This document shows positions 1-9,306 of a stretch of 64,000 bases of DNA, in pieces. This DNA is from Bacteroidaceae bacterium (lineage in GTDB: Bacteria > Bacteroidota > Bacteroidia > Bacteroidales > Bacteroidaceae). Both the position numbers and the translations under genes were made by a program. The notes below the pieces were generated by a model, which had not been told where the DNA came from, did no database searches, and saw only the letters and a program-made list of their open reading frames with translations. Location of the stretch: NCBI GenBank assembly GCA_017542145.1, contig JAFXXQ010000046.1, positions 62,001 to 126,000 on the forward strand, given 5' to 3'. Each line of letters opens with the position of its first letter. Positions within the stretch are counted from its first letter, which is position 1.

Positions 1-171
1 AAGAAAGAGCACAGTATCGCCGTTGTCCAACCCAACCGCTACAGCGAAATACTTGACAAACGCGGCGCCCAGGGCGTGCTCTGCGGCATCGGAAGCGACT
101 GCATCAAGACTGTCTTCGAAGCCATCCATACCGAAAGCGTCAGACAACAAATTGAAATCATAAACAAGTAA
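1..171 (+). CDS. C-terminal fragment of a DAHP synthase/chorismate mutase-type protein
   Basis: The frame is open from base 1 to a TAA at 169-171, so only the last 56 residues are present. The sequence (KKEHSIAVVQPNRYSEIL, then a KTVFEAIHTESVRQQ helix) looks like the end of an AroQ-type chorismate mutase domain, which in Bacteroidales is usually fused behind a DAHP synthase and lies directly before tyrA. Chorismate mutase converts chorismate to prephenate, the substrate of the next gene's product. The gap to tyrA is 44 bp and no terminator is seen, so co-transcription is likely. The fused DAHP synthase half is inferred from gene order only. Confidence 0.75.
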   Translation, partial: KKEHSIAVVQPNRYSEILDKRGAQGVLCGIGSDCIKTVFEAIHTESVRQQIEIINK

Positions 172-215
172 GTGATAAGTAAAATCATTTAATCACTACA
201 AACAAAGAAACAATC

Positions 216-998
216 ATGCGAATCCTCGTCCTCGGAGCCGGAAAGATGGGCTCATTCTTTATTGACTTGCTCAGTTTCGAGCATGAGACTGCCGTCTATG
301 ACATCGACGCCCGCCGCCTACGTTTCATGTACAACACCCAGCGCTTCACCTCTCTGGAGGAGATTGAGGCTTTCCGTCCCGAGCTGGTCATCAACGCCGT
401 CTCGCTCGACCACACCCTCGACGTCTTCCGTAGCGTCACCCCTCATCTCCCCTCTGACTGCATCCTCAGCGACATCGCCTCTGTCAAGACCGGGCTTAAG
501 GAGTACTACGACTCCTGCGGTTTCCGCTACGTCTCCACCCACCCCATGTTCGGCCCCACGTTTGCCAACCTCGGCGCCCTCCAGAACGAGAACGCCATCA
601 TCATCACCGAAGGCGACTACATGGGCCGCGTGCTCTTCCGCGACCTCTACAGCCGTCTCGGCCTCCACATCTGCGAGTACACCTTCCGCGAGCACGACGA
701 AACGGTGGCCTACTCCCTCGCCATCCCGTTCGTCTCGACGTTTGTCTTTGCCGCCGTCATGAAACATCAGGACGCTCCCGGCACCACCTTCCGCCGCCAC
801 CTAACTATTGCCCGCGGCGTGCTGGGTGAGGACCGCGCCCTGCTGCGCGAAATCCTCTTCAACCCCCACACTACCGCCCAGGTCTCGCGCATCCGCAGCC
901 AGCTTGCCGAACTCATCGACATCATCGACCGTCGCGACACTCCCGCCCTCGACGCCTACATCGACCAAATCAAAGCTAACGTAGCGAGCAACCAATAG
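216..998 (+). CDS. tyrA: Prephenate dehydrogenase (TyrA)
   Basis: 260 residues. Oxidatively decarboxylates prephenate to 4-hydroxyphenylpyruvate in tyrosine synthesis. The N-terminus has a Rossmann dinucleotide motif (GAGKMG, residues 7-12) followed by the acidic end of beta-2 (YDID). The segment STHPMFGPTFA around residue 110 is the conserved prephenate dehydrogenase HPMFGP motif. The remaining helical part fits the dimerisation domain. There is no ACT domain. It follows the chorismate mutase tail in the same direction and is closed by a hairpin terminator at 1023-1070, so it is probably the last gene of that operon. Confidence 0.9.
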   Translation: MRILVLGAGKMGSFFIDLLSFEHETAVYDIDARRLRFMYNTQRFTSLEEIEAFRPELVINAVSLDHTLDVFRSVTPHLPSDCILSDIASVKTGLKEYYDSCGFRYVSTHPMFGPTFANLGALQNENAIIITEGDYMGRVLFRDLYSRLGLHICEYTFREHDETVAYSLAIPFVSTFVFAAVMKHQDAPGTTFRRHLTIARGVLGEDRALLREILFNPHTTAQVSRIRSQLAELIDIIDRRDTPALDAYIDQIKANVASNQ

Positions 999-1022
999 AG
1001 GCTCTGAAAGAGGCACTTTTTT

Positions 1023-1070
1023 CCCTCTTTTTTCCTTCTTTCTGGAAAAAAAGAGGGACTTTCTTTTTGT
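1023..1070 (+). terminator. Rho-independent terminator after tyrA
   Basis: A 13-bp arm (1023-1035) can pair with 1044-1057, with one bulged A, across an 8-base loop. A T-rich run follows to about 1068. It lies 25 bp after the tyrA stop. Confidence 0.7.
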
Positions 1071-1097
1071 CATTAAAAAAGAAGTGATTATCTTTGC
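1067..1097 (+). promoter_or_regulatory. Bacteroidetes-type promoter for the HU-like gene
   Basis: TTG at 1067-1069, 19 bp, then TAtcTTTG at 1089-1096 followed by C. This matches the -33/-7 consensus read by the Bacteroidetes primary sigma factor. The start site would lie near 1103, giving an unusually long leader of about 205 nt that contains the phased repeat array at 1117-1222. Confidence 0.7.
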
Positions 1098-1116
1098 AAT
1101 GTCAAAGAAAGAAATG

Positions 1117-1222
1117 TTTTCATCGCAATGATTAAAAGTTTTCATTGCAATGGTTAAATGTTTTCACTGCAATGAAAACAATCTTTCATCGCAATGGTTT
1201 AATCTTTTCACTGCGATGAAAA
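1117..1222 (+). repeat. Phased array A: five cores at 22-bp spacing
   Basis: The 14-mer TTTTCATCGCAATG or a close variant begins at 1117, 1139, 1161, 1183 and 1205, exactly 22 bp apart. The 10-bp heart CATYGCRATG is near-palindromic; the CATTGCAATG copy is a perfect palindrome. The 8-bp linkers are A/T rich and vary. It lies in the predicted 5' leader of the HU-like gene. The same core and period recur at 57991-58052. No cas genes are nearby and the linkers are far too short for CRISPR spacers. Confidence 0.85.
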
Positions 1223-1308
1223 AATAATAAAAGAAGGGAATGAGTCTTTAAGGGCAGAAACAGCAATAACAACAAAAGAATAATAACCACAAAAAAAGGA
1301 TTATCACT

Positions 1309-1938
1309 ATGTCAACGATTAAATGTAAAGTAACACGAAGAAACTACGTATCTGGCAGCGACTTTCAGCAAGATAGCGTGCGCGTATCGCCAGCCAATTC
1401 TGCAACCATCACCACCAAGATGCTGGCTGACGACATGCAGGAGTCCATGTCGCTCACCCGATCCGATATTGTAGCAGCCTTAGAGGGGCTCAGCCATTTC
1501 ACAAAAGAGGCATTAGCGACAGGCGCCGTTGTGAAAATCAACGGTTTCGGCTCGTTCCAGCTTTCCTTCGGGCTGAAGGACCGTGTGGCAGCCGACAAGA
1601 AGGTGAAGGCGAATATGATTGAGGTGAAGGGAATCATCTTCCGCCCGTCAGACGAGTTCCTCGAAGAAATCAAGAAGGATGTCACATTCAGGGTAACTGA
1701 CGACTGCCGCAACGCCCTTTCCGCCGCCGGCACCATCGAAGCCCTGCGCAGCTATATGGAGGAACGCCGCACGGAGGGAAAGGCCGAGCAAATCACCCTC
1801 AAGCAACTGAAAACACTCTGCCATTGCTCCTACTCCACCGCCTACCGCCGCCTCCGCGCCTTCCTGACCGACGGGCTGCTCGTCCGCTCTACAGAATACG
1901 CTGGAATCTTCGTCCCCGGCCCGGCATGGGCAGAATGA
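1309..1938 (+). CDS. HU-like DNA-binding protein with C-terminal winged-helix-like domain
   Basis: 209 residues. Residues about 1-125 resemble the HU/HIG family of Bacteroidetes: SLTRSDIVAALEGLSHF helices, then the KINGFGSFQLSF beta motif. Members bind DNA as nucleoid proteins. Residues about 130-209 add a domain not found in plain HU: helices, then CHCSYSTAYRRLRAFLTDG and a short beta wing, which looks like a winged helix-turn-helix. It is a single transcription unit with its own promoter at 1067-1097. ATG at 1309 is the first start in frame and no strong ribosome site is visible. The DNA target is unknown; autoregulation through the array in its leader is possible but speculative. Confidence 0.75.
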   Translation: MSTIKCKVTRRNYVSGSDFQQDSVRVSPANSATITTKMLADDMQESMSLTRSDIVAALEGLSHFTKEALATGAVVKINGFGSFQLSFGLKDRVAADKKVKANMIEVKGIIFRPSDEFLEEIKKDVTFRVTDDCRNALSAAGTIEALRSYMEERRTEGKAEQITLKQLKTLCHCSYSTAYRRLRAFLTDGLLVRSTEYAGIFVPGPAWAE

Positions 1939-1993
1939 CATTTGTGCAAAATGGGCATTTTCAAAGAAAAAACGCAAAAAAACACAAAAATAT

Positions 1994-2024
1994 TTGGCAG
2001 TTAGCGCAGAAAGCAGTAATTTCG
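1994..2024 (+). promoter_or_regulatory. Promoter of rplU-rpmA
   Basis: TTG at 1994-1996, 20 bp, TAatTTcG at 2017-2024. It differs from the -7 consensus at one position. It implies a leader of about 80 nt before rplU. Confidence 0.6.
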
Positions 2025-2112
2025 CGGCCGATTTAGTCCGCACAGGCTCGGAGAAGCAGTCGCACGAGGCGGCTCGCCTGACGGAAAAACTTAAAATAGT
2101 TTTAGTTACAAA

Positions 2113-2430
2113 ATGTACGCAATCGTAGAAATCAACGGACAGCAGTTCAAGGCCGAAGCAGGCAAGAAGTTGTTCGTGTACCACATTCAGCAGAGCGAGA
2201 GCGGCCAGACCGTAGAGTTCGACCGTGTGCTGCTGGTGGAGAATGAAGGAATCATCACCGTGGGTGCCCCCACCGTCGAGGGAGCCAAGGTGGTGTGTGA
2301 AGTGAAGAGCCCGCTGGTGAAGGGCGACAAGGTCATCGTGTTCCACAAGCGTCGCCGCAAAGGCTATCGCAAGCTCAATGGCCATCGTCAGCAGTTCAGC
2401 GAGATCGTTGTGAAGGAAGTTGTCGCTTAA
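2113..2430 (+). CDS. rplU: 50S ribosomal protein L21
   Basis: 105 residues, the usual length. Begins [15 protein letters not shown] and ends with the [18 protein letters not shown] rRNA-binding stretch typical of L21. It binds 23S rRNA in the large subunit. It is followed 39 bp later by rpmA, the standard pairing, and both are likely transcribed from the promoter at 1994-2024. Confidence 0.98.
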   Translation: MYAIVEINGQQFKAEAGKKLFVYHIQQSESGQTVEFDRVLLVENEGIITVGAPTVEGAKVVCEVKSPLVKGDKVIVFHKRRRKGYRKLNGHRQQFSEIVVKEVVA

Positions 2431-2469
2431 AACCGACGCATGGTTTAACCCTTAAAACGAGAAAAGATT

Positions 2470-2739
2470 ATGGCACATAAAAAAGGTGTAGGTAGTTCTA
2501 AGAACGGCCGTGAATCAGCCAGCAAACGTCTGGGCGTCAAGATTTGGGGTGGTCAGTTCTGCAAGGCGGGCAACATCATCGTCCGTCAGCGCGGCACAGT
2601 CCATCATCCCGGTACCAACATGGGCATGGGCAGCGACCACACGCTGTATGCCCTCTGCGACGGAACCGTCAGCTTCAAGCGCGGACATGGCGACAGAAGC
2701 TATGTCTCCGTAATCCCCGCTGAAAAGCCCGAGGCTTAG
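2470..2739 (+). CDS. rpmA: 50S ribosomal protein L27
   Basis: 89 residues. Begins [16 protein letters not shown], contains [20 protein letters not shown] and matches L27, whose N-terminal tail reaches the peptidyl transferase centre. The N-terminus begins directly with the mature AHKKG tail, so no cleaved extension of the Firmicutes type is present. It ends the rplU-rpmA operon; an inverted heptad hairpin follows. Confidence 0.98.
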   Translation: MAHKKGVGSSKNGRESASKRLGVKIWGGQFCKAGNIIVRQRGTVHHPGTNMGMGSDHTLYALCDGTVSFKRGHGDRSYVSVIPAEKPEA

Positions 2740-2748
2740 CAAGTCAAG

Positions 2749-2834
2749 AGTTAGGAGTTAAGAGTTAAGAAAAAAGTTTTGCTGTGGGGAGACTACACGC
2801 GAGACATTTTTTCTTAACTCTTAATTCTTAACTA
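2749..2834 (+). terminator. Large inverted heptad repeat after rpmA, probable terminator
   Basis: The left arm is a heptad run (AGTTAGG, AGTTAAG, AGTTAAG from 2749). The right arm, ending near 2834, is its reverse complement over about 27 bases with two mismatches. They are separated by a loop of about 32 bases. The arms carry A and T runs at the inner ends rather than a normal GC stem, so terminator activity is inferred from position. Confidence 0.5.
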
Positions 2835-2871
2835 GTATTCATTCCTAATATAATTATTCTGCAATTATACC

Positions 2872-4191
2872 GTGCTTACCTTAAAGCAAATCACCGAACA
2901 GACCGAACAGACCGTAAAAGGTCTGGATAAGAAGCACTTCAAAGGTGCTCAGGAAGCCGTTGACCAAGTTATAGCCCTCGACAAGGTGCGCCGCACATCG
3001 CAGACCACGCTTGACCGCAACCTCGCCGATGCCAAGAAGCTTGCCGCACAAATCGGCATGCTGATGAAGCAGGGCAAGCGCGACGAGGCTGAAGCCGTCA
3101 AGGCCGAGGTTGCCACGCTGAAGGAAAAGAACCGCATCCTCGAGGAGGAGATGACGCGTGCCGCTGCCGACATGCAGGCCGTGCTCTATACCATCCCTAA
3201 CCTGCCTTACGACGAGGTGCCCGAGGGCTTCGGCGCCGAGGACAACCATGTGGTGAAAAGCAACCTCAAGGAATGTACCGCCAGCGATACCGTTGGCAAC
3301 TGGGACGTCAACCCCAGCCTGGGTATCGACAATCCCCTGCCCCATTGGGAACTGGCGCGGAAGTATAACCTCATCGACTTCGACCTGGGCGTGAAGATAA
3401 CCGGCGCAGGCTTCCCCGTCTATATCGGCAAGGGAGCCCAGCTGCAAAGGGCACTCATTAATTTCTTCCTCGCCGAAGCCAACAAGAGCGGCTATACGGA
3501 AATCATGCCGCCTACGGTGGTCAACGCCGCCTCGGGCTACGGCACAGGTCAGCTGCCCGACAAGGAGGGACAGATGTACCATTGCGAAGTGGACGACTTC
3601 TACCTCATCCCTACTGCCGAGGTGCCCGTCACGAACATCTATCGCGACGTGATTCTTGACGAAAAGGAACTGCCTGTCAAGAACTGCGCCTACACGGAGT
3701 GTTTCCGCCGCGAGGCCGGATCGTACGGCAAAGACGTGCGCGGACTGAACCGCCTGCACGAATTCTCGAAGATTGAGATAGTCCGCATCGACAAGCCCGA
3801 GCACTCGAAGGAGAGCCACAAGGAGATGCTGGAGCATGTGGAGGGGTTGCTGAAGAAACTGGAACTTCCCTATCGGATCCTGCTGCTCTGCGGTGGCGAC
3901 CAGAGCTTTACGAGTGCCATCTGCTACGACTTCGAAGTCTATTCCGAGGCTCAGGGCCGCTGGCTGGAGGTATCGTCCGTCAGCAATTTCGACAGCTATC
4001 AGGCCAACCGTCTGAAGTGTCGCTTCCGCCGTGCCGAGACAGGCAAGATTGAGCTCTGCCACACGCTGAACGGCTCGGCTCTCGCCCTGCCCCGCATCGT
4101 TGCCGCCCTACTGGAGAACAACCAGACACCCGAAGGCATACGCATCCCCAAGGCCCTTGTCCCCTATACAGGATTCGACCTCATCAGCTAA
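2872..4191 (+). CDS. serS: Seryl-tRNA synthetase
   Basis: 439 residues. Charges tRNA-Ser with serine. Residues about 1-110 form the long coiled-coil arm that binds the tRNA. Class II motif 2 (ECFRREAG, about residue 275) and motif 3 (HTLNGSALALPR, about 395) are present, as is TAEVP for serine binding. The start is GTG at 2872: MLTLKQITEQTE matches the family N-terminus and there is no usable ATG upstream. A Crp-family gene follows after 12 bp, so the two are probably co-transcribed. Confidence 0.96.
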   Translation: MLTLKQITEQTEQTVKGLDKKHFKGAQEAVDQVIALDKVRRTSQTTLDRNLADAKKLAAQIGMLMKQGKRDEAEAVKAEVATLKEKNRILEEEMTRAAADMQAVLYTIPNLPYDEVPEGFGAEDNHVVKSNLKECTASDTVGNWDVNPSLGIDNPLPHWELARKYNLIDFDLGVKITGAGFPVYIGKGAQLQRALINFFLAEANKSGYTEIMPPTVVNAASGYGTGQLPDKEGQMYHCEVDDFYLIPTAEVPVTNIYRDVILDEKELPVKNCAYTECFRREAGSYGKDVRGLNRLHEFSKIEIVRIDKPEHSKESHKEMLEHVEGLLKKLELPYRILLLCGGDQSFTSAICYDFEVYSEAQGRWLEVSSVSNFDSYQANRLKCRFRRAETGKIELCHTLNGSALALPRIVAALLENNQTPEGIRIPKALVPYTGFDLIS

Positions 4192-4203
4192 GTCCTTATA
4201 GAC

Positions 4204-4905
4204 ATGACCAAAAACGAAGTCACGCCCGAACAAGCCATCGACTACATCAGCGACCTCTGGGAGCTGCTGACTGCCGAGCAGAAAGCGCTCATGCAGAAGA
4301 ACATCAGCGTATGCAGCTACAAGAAGCACGAGGTCATCTACTCGGAACGCGAACTGCCCGAACGGCTGCTTTGCGTGCTGGAGGGTAAGGTGAAAATCTA
4401 TCGCGAAGGCATTGGCGGACGTACTCAGATTATGCGCATGATTACAAGCGTGGGGTACTTCGGCTACCGGGCCTACTTCGCCGGCGAACGCTACGTGACA
4501 AATGCCAAAGCGTTTGAGCCCTCTGTCATCTGTTCATTTCCCATGCATGTGGTAGAGAAAGTGGTGCGCGAGAATAACCGCGTGGCGTTCTTCTTCATCC
4601 ATCGGTTAGCCTACGATCTGGGAGAATCGGATGCCCGTACCGTCAACTTGACGCAGAAGCACATTCGCGGCCGACTGGCCGAGAACTTGCTCTTCCTCAA
4701 GGAGAACTACGGCCTTGAAGCCGACGGCGCCACCATCAGCGTCTATCTCTCGCGACAGGATTTGGCCAGTCTCTCCAATATGACAACCGCTAACGCCATC
4801 CGCACCCTCTCCAGCTTTGCCTCCGAGCGTATCATCGCCATCGACGGACGCAAGATCAAAATCATCGACGAAGAGCGTCTGCGCCGCATAAGTAAGATTG
4901 GGTAG
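4204..4905 (+). CDS. Crp/Fnr-family transcriptional regulator
   Basis: 233 residues. Residues about 20-130 fit a cyclic-nucleotide-binding fold (HEVIYSERELPERLLCVLEGKVKIY), a glycine-containing beta barrel as in Crp/Fnr. Residues about 150-225 hold the Crp-type helix-turn-helix (LSRQDLASLSNMTTANAIR). No Fnr-type cysteine cluster is seen at the N-terminus, so it is not an oxygen-sensing FeS protein of the Fnr kind. The ligand cannot be told from sequence. It lies 12 bp after serS. Confidence 0.85.
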   Translation: MTKNEVTPEQAIDYISDLWELLTAEQKALMQKNISVCSYKKHEVIYSERELPERLLCVLEGKVKIYREGIGGRTQIMRMITSVGYFGYRAYFAGERYVTNAKAFEPSVICSFPMHVVEKVVRENNRVAFFFIHRLAYDLGESDARTVNLTQKHIRGRLAENLLFLKENYGLEADGATISVYLSRQDLASLSNMTTANAIRTLSSFASERIIAIDGRKIKIIDEERLRRISKIG

Positions 4906-4974
4906 AGAATTGGCTATAGAGTGCTGCAGACAAATCGCAATAAAAAAAACGTCAAATCGTAAAATACAAATAAG

Positions 4975-6297
4975 GTGTTTGAGAATTTAAGCGAACGATT
5001 AGAGAAATCATTCAAAATACTGAAAGGTGAGGGAAAAATCACCGAGGTGAATGTGGCGGAAACGCTGAAAGACGTCCGCAAAGCTCTGCTTGATGCCGAT
5101 GTCAACTACAAGGTTGCCAAGTCGTTCACCGATACCGTCAAGGAAAAGGCACTCGGACAGAACGTGCTTACCTCCGTACGCCCCTCGCAACTGATGGTGA
5201 AGATTGTCCATGACGAGCTCACCACACTCATGGGTGGCGAGACCGCCGAACTGGAGCTGAAGGGACGCCCTTCGGTCATCCTCATGAGTGGTCTGCAGGG
5301 TTCTGGTAAGACCACTATGAGCGCCAAACTGGCTACGCTGCTCAAAAGCAAACGCCACAAACGCCCGTTGTTGGCTGCCTGCGACGTCTATCGTCCTGCC
5401 GCCATCGACCAGTTGAGCGTGCTCGGTGAACAGATCGATGTCCCCGTCTATAAGGAGATTGGCAACAACAACCCCGTGCAGATTGCCCAAAATGCCATCC
5501 ACGAGGCCAAGGCAAAAGGATACGACGTGGTTATCGTCGATACCGCCGGACGTCTGGCCGTCGACGAGCAGATGATGCAGGAGATTGCAGCCATCAAGGA
5601 AGCCGTCACCCCTGACGTCATACTCTTCGTTGTGGACGCCATGACGGGTCAGGATGCTGTCAACACCGCAAAGGAGTTCAACGAGCGCCTTGACTTCACA
5701 GGTGTAGTCCTCACCAAGCTCGACGGCGACACCCGAGGAGGTGCGGCTCTCTCCATCCGCACGGTGGTTGACAAACCCATCATGTTTGTCGGTACCGGCG
5801 AGAAGATGGATGCTCTTGACGTGTTCCACCCCAACCGTATGGCCGACCGTATCCTCGGCATGGGCGACATCGTCAGCTTTGTGGAGCGTGCTCAGGAACA
5901 ATACGACGAAAAGGAAGCCCGTGAGCTCAGCCGCAAACTTGCCAAGAATCAGTTTGACTTCAACGACTTCCGCGCCCAGATTGCCCAAATCAAGAAAATG
6001 GGGAACATCAAGGACCTCATGGGAATGATTCCAGGCGTGGGAAAGGCCATTAAGGATATCGACATTAACGACGACGCCTTCAAGAGCATCGAGGCTATCA
6101 TCAGTTCCATGACTCCCAAGGAACGCGAGCACCCCGAAATCATTAACGGAAGCCGGCGCGAGCGCATCGCAAAAGGCAGTGGAACGAGCATTCAAGAAGT
6201 GAACCGCCTGCTGAAGCAGTTCGATGACATGAAGAAAATGATGAAGACCGTTTCCAATACACCGAAAGGACGAATGCCAAAACTGAAAAGAAGATAG
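4975..6297 (+). CDS. ffh: Signal recognition particle protein Ffh
   Basis: 440 residues. GTPase of the signal recognition particle, which targets nascent membrane and secreted proteins. The N domain ([18 protein letters not shown]) is followed by the G domain with GLQGSGKTT at about residue 105, DTAGR at about 188 and TKLDGD at about 245. The methionine-rich M domain follows (GMIPGVGK, then [19 protein letters not shown]). The start is GTG at 4975, supported by the conserved N-terminus. A terminator follows at 6315-6347. Confidence 0.97.
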   Translation: MFENLSERLEKSFKILKGEGKITEVNVAETLKDVRKALLDADVNYKVAKSFTDTVKEKALGQNVLTSVRPSQLMVKIVHDELTTLMGGETAELELKGRPSVILMSGLQGSGKTTMSAKLATLLKSKRHKRPLLAACDVYRPAAIDQLSVLGEQIDVPVYKEIGNNNPVQIAQNAIHEAKAKGYDVVIVDTAGRLAVDEQMMQEIAAIKEAVTPDVILFVVDAMTGQDAVNTAKEFNERLDFTGVVLTKLDGDTRGGAALSIRTVVDKPIMFVGTGEKMDALDVFHPNRMADRILGMGDIVSFVERAQEQYDEKEARELSRKLAKNQFDFNDFRAQIAQIKKMGNIKDLMGMIPGVGKAIKDIDINDDAFKSIEAIISSMTPKEREHPEIINGSRRERIAKGSGTSIQEVNRLLKQFDDMKKMMKTVSNTPKGRMPKLKRR

Positions 6298-6314
6298 CAT
6301 TCCTTTCTACTTTA

Positions 6315-6347
6315 ATTCAGACGCCTTATGCGCCTGAATTTTATTTT
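6315..6347 (+). terminator. Rho-independent terminator after ffh
   Basis: ATTCAG (6315-6320) pairs with CTGAAT (6334-6339). After one mismatch, CGC pairs with GCG around the loop CTTAT. It is followed by TTTTATTTT. Confidence 0.8.
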
Positions 6348-6377
6348 GTTTCACTTACAACTTAAAACCATCCAAAG

Positions 6378-7253
6378 ATGACTCTGATTGACGGAAAAGC
6401 AACCAGCGAACAGATTAAGCAAGAGATTGCTGCCGAAGTGGCGGCACGCATCAGTCGAGGCGAAAAGCGCCCCCATTTGGCCGCTATCCTCGTTGGACAT
6501 GACGGCGGCAGCGAGACCTACGTAGCCAACAAAGTGAAGGCATGCGAAGTGTGTGGATTCAAATCGACCCTCATCCGTTACGAGGACGATATCACCGAAG
6601 ACGTTCTGCTGCAGAAGATCAACGAATTAAACAAAGACGAAGACGTGGACGGATTTATTGTTCAGCTTCCTCTCCCCCGCCACATCAATGAGCAGCGCAT
6701 CATCGAAGCTATTGACTACCGCAAGGACGTCGATGGCTTCCACCCCGTCAACGTAGGCCGCATGTCCATTGGCCTCCCTTGCTTTGTCAGCGCCACACCT
6801 GCTGGCATCCTGGAGCTTCTGCGCCGCTACGACATACCCACCTCGGGTAAGAAATGTGTGATTCTTGGCCGTAGCAACATCGTCGGTAAGCCGATGGCTA
6901 CGCTGATGATGCAGAAGCATACCCCAGGCGACGCTACGGTCACCGTCTGCCATAGCCATTCTACAAACCTTGTGGAAGAGTGCCGTCAGGCCGATATTCT
7001 TATTGCCGCTATGGGACAGCCCAACTTCGTGAAAGCCGATATGATAAAAGAAGGCGCTGTAGTCATTGATGTCGGCACGACACGTGTTCCTGACGCCACG
7101 CGCAAGAGCGGATTCAAACTCACGGGCGACGTCAAGTTCGAAGAAGTTGCCCCCAAGTGCTCCTTCATCACTCCCGTCCCCGGCGGCGTGGGCCCCATGA
7201 CCATCTGCTCATTGATGTTGAACACACTCAAAGCAGCCAAACACCTATTCTGA
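6378..7253 (+). CDS. folD: Methylenetetrahydrofolate dehydrogenase / cyclohydrolase FolD
   Basis: 291 residues, usual length. Interconverts 5,10-methylene-THF and 10-formyl-THF in one-carbon metabolism. The catalytic Tyr48 and Lys52 lie in [21 protein letters not shown] near the C-terminus and [11 protein letters not shown] (NADP-binding loop) are family signatures. The next gene starts on the base after its stop codon, so the pair is translationally coupled. Confidence 0.97.
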   Translation: MTLIDGKATSEQIKQEIAAEVAARISRGEKRPHLAAILVGHDGGSETYVANKVKACEVCGFKSTLIRYEDDITEDVLLQKINELNKDEDVDGFIVQLPLPRHINEQRIIEAIDYRKDVDGFHPVNVGRMSIGLPCFVSATPAGILELLRRYDIPTSGKKCVILGRSNIVGKPMATLMMQKHTPGDATVTVCHSHSTNLVEECRQADILIAAMGQPNFVKADMIKEGAVVIDVGTTRVPDATRKSGFKLTGDVKFEEVAPKCSFITPVPGGVGPMTICSLMLNTLKAAKHLF

Positions 7254-8195
7254 ATGAGGAAAGCTGCCATATTATTGTTCTTCTGCGTAAGTACCGCTTT
7301 TGCACAAGACGAAGCTACGCTGCTTTTCGTGGGTGACCTGATGCAGCATAGCCCGCAATTCAAGCGAGCGCAGCAGCCTGATGGCAGCTTCAATTACGAC
7401 ATCTGCTTTGAGGAAGTAAAGCCCCACATCGAGGCTGCCGACATAGCCATCGGTAATCTCGAAGTCACGCTTGGAGGACCTCCCTACACGGGCTATCCCT
7501 GTTTCAGCGCCCCTGACGACTGGCTTTGGGCCATCAAAAAGACAGGATTCGACGTGCTTACAACGTCTAACAACCATTGCCTCGACAGAGGCCGAAAGGG
7601 ATTGGAGCGCACGCTGATGATGACGGATTCAGCGAGAGTCCAAACGCTGGGCACTTATCGAAACGCCGAGGAGCGGCTGAAGCGCTATCCCCTGCTTATA
7701 GAGAAAAACGGCATACGATTTGTTTTCCTCACCTATACCTACGACATGAATGGCTTCGAGGTGGAGGAGCCCAACGTCGTCAACGTTATCGACACATTGA
7801 TGATGAAACGGGATATCCTCATCGCCCGCTCCATGCGGCCCGACATTATCATTGCCATCATGCATTGGGGAACGGAATACAAACTACTGCCCGACAAGGA
7901 CCAGCGGTCGAACGCCCAATGGTTGCTTGAGCAAGGCGTTGACCACATCATCGGAGGACATCCCCACGTCATCCAGCCCACGGAGTATTTCCCTTATCCC
8001 GACAAACCCGACTACCACCTCGTTGTCTGGTCGCAAGGAAACTTCATCTCCAACATGAGTGCCCCGCACACTACTGAAGGAACAATGATTACGCTTACTT
8101 TCCGCAAGACAGGACTGGTTACCCGTCTCACAGAATACGATTGCAAGGTGGTTCAAACCACAAGACCCGATTATCGCCTTTTAATCATAGACTAA
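7254..8195 (+). CDS. CapA-family exported metallophosphoesterase-like protein
   Basis: 313 residues. A signal peptide covers about residues 1-17 (MRKAAILLFFCVSTAFAQ). The mature part carries the CapA/PgsA-type metallophosphoesterase pattern: FVGDLM, AIGNLE, TSNNHCLD, MHWGTEY and GGHPHVIQ, which supply metal-binding Asp, Asn and His. Family members are linked to polyglutamate capsule synthesis, but many Bacteroidales homologues have unknown roles. The ATG immediately follows the folD TGA and prfA begins one base after this gene, so the three form a tight operon. Confidence 0.85.
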   Translation: MRKAAILLFFCVSTAFAQDEATLLFVGDLMQHSPQFKRAQQPDGSFNYDICFEEVKPHIEAADIAIGNLEVTLGGPPYTGYPCFSAPDDWLWAIKKTGFDVLTTSNNHCLDRGRKGLERTLMMTDSARVQTLGTYRNAEERLKRYPLLIEKNGIRFVFLTYTYDMNGFEVEEPNVVNVIDTLMMKRDILIARSMRPDIIIAIMHWGTEYKLLPDKDQRSNAQWLLEQGVDHIIGGHPHVIQPTEYFPYPDKPDYHLVVWSQGNFISNMSAPHTTEGTMITLTFRKTGLVTRLTEYDCKVVQTTRPDYRLLIID

Positions 8196-8196
8196 T

Positions 8197-9306
8197 ATGG
8201 CAGAAAACACCTTACTTGACAAGTTGGATGCCCTTACCGGCAAATACGAGGAGATAGAACTCCTCATTACCGACCCTGCCGTCATTGCCGACATGCGGCG
8301 ATTTGTCAAACTGAATAAAGAATACAAGGAGCTTGGTGCGCTGATGGATGCCCGCAAGCGCTATCGCCAGTTGCTCAGCACGCTGGAGGAATCACGTATG
8401 ATGATGGCCGATGAATCCGACCCCGAAATGAGGGAGATGGCTCGCGAGGAGTTCGAGAGCTGCAACCGCCAGATACCCGAGATGGAGGAGGAAATCAAGC
8501 TGCTGCTCATCCCTGCCGACCCTGAGGACGAGAAGAACGTCATTATGGAAATCCGCGGCGGCACGGGAGGCGACGAAGCAGCCCTCTTCGCCGGCGACCT
8601 TTTCAAGATGTACAGCAAGTACTGCGAGTCAAAAGGCTGGAAGGTCGAAGTCAGTTCCTTCAGCGAAGGCACCGTGGGTGGTTTCAAGGAGATCATTTTC
8701 AGCGTCACGGGCGACAAGGTCTATGGCACGCTGAAGTATGAGAGCGGTGTGCACCGCGTGCAGCGCATTCCCGTTACGGAGACGCAGGGACGTGTCCACA
8801 CCAGCGCCGCCACCGTAGCTTGTCTGCCCGAAGCCGATGCCTTCGAGGTGGAAATCAACGAGGGCGAAATCCGCTGGGATACCTTCCGCTCAAGTGGTGC
8901 CGGTGGGCAAAATGTCAACAAAGTAGAGTCAGGTGTTCGTCTGCGCTACAACTGGCGGAATCCCATCACGGGAGTCACAGAGGAGATTCTTATTGAATGT
9001 ACGGAGACCCGTGACCAGCCTAAGAACAAAGAACGTGCCCTGGCCCGGCTGCGCACCTTCATCTACGACAAGGAGCATCAGAAGTACATCGACGACATCG
9101 CCTCGAAGCGCAAGACCATGGTCAGTACCGGCGACCGCTCCGCCAAAATCCGCACCTACAACTACCCGCAGGGACGCATCACCGACCACCGCATCAACTA
9201 CACCATCTACAACCTCGCTGCCTTCATGAACGGCGACATTCAGGACTGCATCGACCACCTCATCATTGCCGAGAATGCCGAACGACTGAAAGCCTCAGAA
9301 CTTTAA
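8197..9306 (+). CDS. prfA: Peptide chain release factor 1
   Basis: 369 residues. Recognises UAA/UAG stop codons and triggers peptide release. The GGQ motif is at residues 236-238 ([15 protein letters not shown]). The tripeptide anticodon position reads PVT ([12 protein letters not shown]), the RF1 type rather than the SPF of RF2, so this is RF1 and needs no frameshift site. The N-terminal coiled-coil domain is complete. Confidence 0.96.
   Translation: MAENTLLDKLDALTGKYEEIELLITDPAVIADMRRFVKLNKEYKELGALMDARKRYRQLLSTLEESRMMMADESDPEMREMAREEFESCNRQIPEMEEEIKLLLIPADPEDEKNVIMEIRGGTGGDEAALFAGDLFKMYSKYCESKGWKVEVSSFSEGTVGGFKEIIFSVTGDKVYGTLKYESGVHRVQRIPVTETQGRVHTSAATVACLPEADAFEVEINEGEIRWDTFRSSGAGGQNVNKVESGVRLRYNWRNPITGVTEEILIECTETRDQPKNKERALARLRTFIYDKEHQKYIDDIASKRKTMVSTGDRSAKIRTYNYPQGRITDHRINYTIYNLAAFMNGDIQDCIDHLIIAENAERLKASEL

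Noticed and set aside
2835..2871. T-box or riboswitch before serS
   Set aside because: The space is too short, there is no specifier loop or conserved T-box sequence, and the preceding hairpin is explained by heptad repeats after rpmA.
5008..6300. 430-residue open frame opposite ffh
   Set aside because: Shadow of ffh, whose plus-strand reading has all SRP54 motifs.
8197..9306. RF2 with programmed frameshift
   Set aside because: The codon-recognition tripeptide is PVT (RF1 type), and the frame is continuous with no CTTTGA-like shift site.
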